Shown: positions 59,446 to 64,000 of the stretch, piece after piece
Numbering within the stretch: position 1 is the stretch's first letter
Layout of the letters: the number at the start of each line of letters is the position of its first letter
Assembly (NCBI GenBank): GCA_036250195.1
Contig: JAVHZZ010000012.1
Location: 92,083,115 to 92,147,114, forward strand
Direction: 5' to 3'
Source of the DNA: Mixophyes australis
Lineage: Eukaryota; Chordata; Amphibia; Anura; Limnodynastidae
DNA length: 64,000 nt
Position numbers and translations under genes: made by a program
The notes under the pieces: generated by a model
The model's database searches: none
Told to the model about the DNA's origin: nothing
The model's input: the letters and a program-made list of their open reading frames with translations, nothing else

Positions 59446-59988
59446 AACAAGCATGGAGAGACATATAACTGGTGAAAAGGAAAGAGACCAGGGTCTTATG
59501 AAGAAAACAGCAGCTTAGGAGAGGAGAACTGATGAACAATTGATGAGGGGAATAATTGCTGATGACAAGGCATTCCAATGCAAATACAGGTCACCAATAT
59601 AGGAATGAGTGACATACTTACATGGTTTTGCTAATAAACTTGCACAACAATAGAGTTAAGACCTCGGGGCATCCGAGTACCTGTGAGCACATCAAGCTCT
59701 AGGGGAAAGGGGGCTGCTATAGGCGAAGACCTCTACCGCTAGTTCTCTTATTAGAAGACCAGTCAGCCTAACATTCTCTACATAAATTTTCAACAGGTAT
59801 TACTGAATATGTGTATACAAATCTGATAAGGCGACTTGTAGCTGTACATCACAATAAACCAGAGCTGAAAATGACATCCCCTTGCCCTCACGTTTAACCA
59901 TATTAACCTAAAATATTAATTTTCTGCACTCCCTCCCCACTTCAGGTATGCATCCTTGGCAGTTGCCCCTTTCACACAAGCATGGTTG
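59446..59988. other. No gene recognised
   Basis: Unique-looking sequence between two repeat blocks; open frames are short and lack recognisable domains. Confidence 0.4.
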
Positions 59989-61475
59989 TGTAACCCCCTG
60001 TCACTGTGTGTAGTGTGGGGTGCAAAGGGCACACAGTGCACCTCCTTCTCAAGCCCTGGCTAGCTGAGGGGCATGGGTGTAAATGACCAGGGGCTCCCTG
60101 CACATGCAGGTGTATCTGTGTAAGTAGTGGGACACAGGCGATGTCAGTTTGTGGTGTAGTGCAATAAAAGTCACAATAATTTTGGCGCCAGACCATCTCT
60201 ATGATAAACTGAACTCTTTATTTACACTCCTCTTCCTCCAGCACGATAATCATAATGGCAGAAGCAATAAATATATACAGCTCCTTACTCAGTCCAGCAC
60301 AGTTTTAATGAGCACAACAAACATGGTTGCAAATATATCTCCTTACTCCTTCTGCTCAGTGCTTAATGTTATCTAGATGTAATATAACATAGTTCACTTG
60401 TCTCTTACACTCCAGTACTTCATACTTCACTGCAGTTCACCTCTTCTCTTCAGGGGCACTCACATGGATGCTAACAGGCAGGCAGCTTCTCAATGCAGTT
60501 CTGACACGCTGTGTAACTCTCAACTGCAGCTCATCCCTCCTCAGCGGGGATGATTTCTCCTTTGTACTCTGACACTTCTCTGTGTGTACACACAGCCCCT
60601 GGCTCTGACATTTCTCTCTGTGAACCCTCAGTTCCTGGCTCTGACACGTCTCTCTGTGAACCCTCAGTCCCTGGCTCGGACACTTCTCTATGCATACCCT
60701 CAGCCCCTGGCTCTGACATTTCTCTCTGTGTACGCACAGCCCCTGGCTCTGACGCTTCTCTCTGTGAACCCTCATTCCCTGGCTCTGACGCTTCTCTCTG
60801 TGAACCCTCATTCCCTGGCTCTAACATTTCTCTATGTGAACTCTCAGCCCCTGGCTCTGACACTTCTCTCTGTGTACCCTCAGCCCCTGGCTCTGACACT
60901 TCAGCTACCATGCCTCTTGCAGCAACCCTCACTCCAAGGTCTCTTCTATGCAAAATGTCCACCTCCCTCTCTTGGAGTTCTCTCTAGAGATATGGGGTTC
61001 TCCCCCCTCACTGGGATTAGGAACTCCTTCCCCTCTGTATATGCAGCCATACTACTGCATGCAGCAACCCCGATTTCTCTTTTGGGGTCTTTCTCCTTAT
61101 GCCCCCCCCCCCCCACTCTTGCCTAGCGGACAGTAGTGATTGTCTCTAGGTAACAGCCGCCACTCATCCACTCCTGGGCAATGCCGAGGGACCCTGGGAC
61201 ATCCATCTCTACTATGCCAGTGTCCCCAGCTTTCACATCATCTCTGCTGGTCCTGTGTCTAAGTCTGTCTGTGTCCCAATGTCTCTCCCCCCTTGCTGAC
61301 AACCCCCCCCTCCTTCTTCTCCCTCAGTCTCTCACAGGGTTGGTAATTAACATAGCAACCAGTCTGTCTCACTGAAAAGCCAGGTATTACAATTTACACA
61401 CACAATAATTTGATAATAAAATTAGGACATTTTTTATAAATACTTATATATTGACCCGGCCAGGGGTCACACCTA
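59989..61475. repeat. Unclassified interspersed repeat with internal minisatellite
   Basis: Ends are TGTAACCCCCTG (59991) and CAGGGGTCACA (61462-61472), which are inverted relatives, suggesting an LTR or a DNA element. No target duplication was found. The centre holds the 36-bp minisatellite. A C-run occurs at about 61104. Confidence 0.35.
60565..60905. repeat. 36-bp minisatellite, about nine units
   Basis: Unit CCCCTGGCTCTGACAC plus TTCTCTCTGTG and ACCCTCAG, period 36 (for example 60601 and 60637). Frames stay open on both strands (repeats of SEPGTEGSQRE type on minus), without independent coding evidence. Confidence 0.92.
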
Positions 61476-61819
61476 ATACAGAGCAGCAATGCAATTATGA
61501 ACAGGGTAAAAACCAAGATGACACATTTATTGGGATTTAAATGAGGGAAAGCTGCTGAGGATATTGCAATGGCAAACTAGCAGTAGAAATGCAGAGAATT
61601 ATAATAAACAGTTGTTAACATCAAAAACACTGTTAGCGCGAATCCTCTGTCTAAATTACAGGTTGAGAAAAATCATTGCAAAAGTTTCTGTCACTGACTC
61701 GTTTATTTACAGTAATAAGACTGGCAGACAAAGTGGGCCATCTCCAACCACTTAGAGCTGTTTGGGCACACAATCTACATCAGTAGTTCCCTCGGCTACA
61801 CTCGTGTCATACAGGCTTA
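61476..61819. other. No gene recognised
   Basis: Short AT-rich stretch with no domain-bearing frame. Confidence 0.4.
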
Positions 61820-62220
61820 GGGGCACATTTATCATTAATCGGCAAAAGTGAGAAATAGTTATCAATCCTTATCGCAAGGATAAGGATTGAACTATTTCTC
61901 ACATTTATTAAAAAGGGAACACAGAAACAGCAGTTCCGAAAAACTGCTGTTTCTGTGATAGAAAAAAAATCACACTCCCCCCCCCTCTTCGGACGCGCTG
62001 TCTCGGGATCTCCTCTTCGTTCCTCTTCTTCCTTCAATTGCGCATGTGCAGTGCACATGCGCACAAAGTTCCCACTCTGTCTCTGTTAGTTGCAGAGTGA
62101 GCGCGCTGAGTGACAGGGAGGGATCATGTGATCCCTCCACACATGCGCTGTCCAGCTCTGCTCTTCGGAGCAGAGCTGACAGCAGTGGATTTCTTCCATT
62201 CCGATGATGTACGCCAGCTT
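61820..62220. mobile_element. Palindrome-rich MITE, copy B (right end missing)
   Basis: Left end GGGGCACATTTATCA after TTA, the classic Harbinger-type target. Shares with copy A the long stem at 61855-61905, the ACAGAAACAGCAGTT/AACTGCTGTTTCTGT hairpin, GAGGGATCATGTGATCCCTC and CAGCTCTGCTCTTCGGAGCAGAGCTG. The copies diverge after about 62220, where copy B carries GATGTACGCCAGCTTC, the inverted form of a loop in copy A. Confidence 0.75.
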
Positions 62221-63248
62221 CTGGAAGCCTCTGCCACCTTCTGGCTCCTTGGCACTCACTCTCTAGGGTCCCCTGTCCAGTGGGACTCTGTACACTGTTC
62301 TGTGATGTTACCCGATGCTGGTGGTAGAGAGGGGAGGGAAGTACATTTGTTATATTCAAGCTATGCTACACCCCTGATGATATGGTAACAGATAGCGCTA
62401 GGCTGTTGGTTCTCTATATACACCTGTTGTAAATATAACTGACAAATCTACTCTGTACTGAATATATCATCCCCAATGCATGTGTAAGTCTGTTACGCAT
62501 GTAAACTCCTCAATCGTATTGTTCCATTTGACAGGTTTCGTGTATTTAATATATTATTATATCTGTCAGGAGAATGTAATTATAGCAATGAGTCTATCGC
62601 CTGCTGTGTTGTCTCAGGGTTCATTTTCTTCATAGACATTTAATCACAATTTGTAAATTGAGTAATAGAATATTGCTGTTTCCTATTCAGTGCCAGACAC
62701 CTCACACAGGAATAAAGGACTGTGATTAGGACCCATCTATTAGTATAAATGACATGATTGTCATCGCTACTATTCTGCAGAATAACACATTTAGCTTCCT
62801 GCCAAGTCGACCTTACAAAACATAATAAGTTATATGTAGCTGGCAGAATATACGGTTCTACAGGATGAGGTATAACCACAGACGGAATCTTCTCTATACT
62901 ACTTAGACATATAACTTACCACAAACATGAGGGGAAATCACCAGATATTTGCTCCTGCTGAGAAATCGCTTTATCATTGGGGTTGCTGTCATCACTTAAA
63001 CCACACTGTTAACATGAAAACTGTAAATAAGAATGTTTTATATTTAAAGCAGAAAAAAAGACTATTCCTACTAATCGAACATTGCACAAACTGCTTAATG
63101 ATGAATTAAATGATGAATTAAATAATAATCGGTTCCAAAATTACAGATGTAATCGGCACAGACCTAGTATGCTACACTTACTATTTAACTTATGCCCCAG
63201 TGTGCCATTGCCTAAAATGAACTTGCTTAATCTGCACACACACATTAT
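62221..63248. other. No gene recognised
   Basis: No coding sequence or repeat recognised beyond short open frames. Confidence 0.4.
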
Positions 63249-63480
63249 GGGCCCGATTCATTAAGGAAGACAAAAAGAATGTAAAAGCGCATGTAATTCA
63301 TACGCACGCACGTATTCAAGGTCTGGCGCATATAGGCAATACGTTCCTTGATGTAACTACTTACGTGACGTAAAAATCGAACCTGTATTTTTTATTTGCT
63401 CTCCTACGTGACCTACGAGCAAAGTGTCTTACACCCTATATCATATTACTCCTGAGTAAGTCAATGTACTAAATATATTT
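63249..63480 (+). mobile_element. MITE-like left end GGCCCGATTCATTAAGG
   Basis: The terminus matches the reverse complement of 57047-57063 and resembles 47241-47257, 46571-46588 and 20423-20438. It is followed by ACGTGACGTAAAAATCG-type sequence. Right end not identified. Confidence 0.45.
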
Positions 63481-63786
63481 TTTTAATTACTAATTTATTT
63501 ATTTTTAATTACATTGTGCTCTGCAATTATTACTAAAATATACACCTTCTTTCAATAAATGTTGTGCAAGTCATGGGGATACCAAAACCTTTTATAGAAA
63601 CAGCAATTTAAATATTTCCTAGTTTACATTACAAATGATTTTGGCTGTATAGCAGTCTGCAATTATTTTGTGACCTTTAGGCTCAATACATTAATATCTA
63701 TATGTATGTATGTAATAGTACTGTATAGGCCTGGCCAACCTGTGGTTCTCCATGTCTTGTGAAACTACAAGTCTCAGCTTAGACTG

Positions 63787-63822
63787 ATCTCATTTGTAAA
63801 CCTGCAGGTTTACAAATGAGAT
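63787..63822. repeat. Perfect 36-bp palindrome
   Basis: The left arm ATCTCATTTGTAAACCTG is followed at once by its exact reverse complement, with no loop. It sits next to a GGCCTGGCCAACCTGTGG / GTGAAACTACAAGTC repeat (63727-63778) that resembles the end of a known type of hAT MITE. Confidence 0.9.
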
Positions 63823-64000
63823 TTTGAATTTGTCATCACAAACCCCACCAAAACCTAGTGCCCTAGGCAACAACCTAGTCTGCCCACTGGATAATCTGGC
63901 TGTGTATTCAGGATTACTATATATTTTAGTGAAGATACCTTGGACAATAACAGAAAGATATACAGTTTGGACTTTATCCATATTGTCCAATCATTTGGTG

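Noticed and set aside
60531..60987. Open frames on both strands near 60550-60960
   Set aside because: Due to the 36-bp minisatellite, a multiple of three.

Overview
The window looks like nuclear DNA of an anuran amphibian (frog). The evidence is one intact vertebrate chemokine-receptor gene without introns in its coding part, tRNA-headed SINE and LINE tails that I associate with frogs, hAT, Harbinger, Penelope, chromovirus and retroviral remnants, and a very high share of satellite and minisatellite DNA. No bacterial operons, rRNA genes or CRISPR arrays are present. The species call is inference; nothing here identifies the species.

Layout. 1-3380: end of an endogenous retrovirus (broken env, polypurine tract, LTR with a 275-bp tandem duplication). 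3380-9480: a satellite array of 154-234 bp monomers, split by a ~2.37 kb minus-strand solo LTR (5777-8146) that has its own promoter and carries an array of about 18 tiny hairpins with paired base changes. 9524-10132: a palindrome-rich MITE. 12170-15120: a GGAAT-rich minisatellite with a 450-bp higher-order repeat. 15130-16033: a LINE 3' end. 16682-17695 (minus): the only intact host gene, CXCR6-like. 17770-19010: an antisense retroviral remnant, followed by telomere-like repeats (19031-19327).

20400-29200: SINE tail with a long target-site duplication, foldback elements, two non-autonomous hAT elements with perfect 8-bp duplications, and a tandem pair of CTCF-like sites. 29347-33459: a nearly full hAT transposon with its transposase broken by one nonsense codon. 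33985-40600: an L1/Tx1-like LINE fragment into which a 5.2 kb Gypsy chromovirus (34753-39973) and a small hAT element (40122-40378) have inserted.

41900-51000: a Helitron-like element, 2.5 kb of (TATC)n with embedded SINE tails, a Myb-like Harbinger relic and a 1.4 kb array of 12-bp units. 51100-55195 (minus): a Penelope-like element with reverse transcriptase and GIY-YIG endonuclease regions. 56000-64000: MITE termini, a 42-bp minisatellite, a repeat carrying a 36-bp minisatellite, a second copy of the palindrome-rich MITE and a perfect 36-bp palindrome.

The genes do not form a pathway. The host gene sits in a nest of transposons of different ages, and nested insertions give a relative order (LINE before Gypsy and hAT; satellite before solo LTR). 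The theme I find most worth pursuing is structure rather than coding: several unrelated repeats are built from serial perfect hairpins, and one hairpin array shows coordinated changes in both arms.
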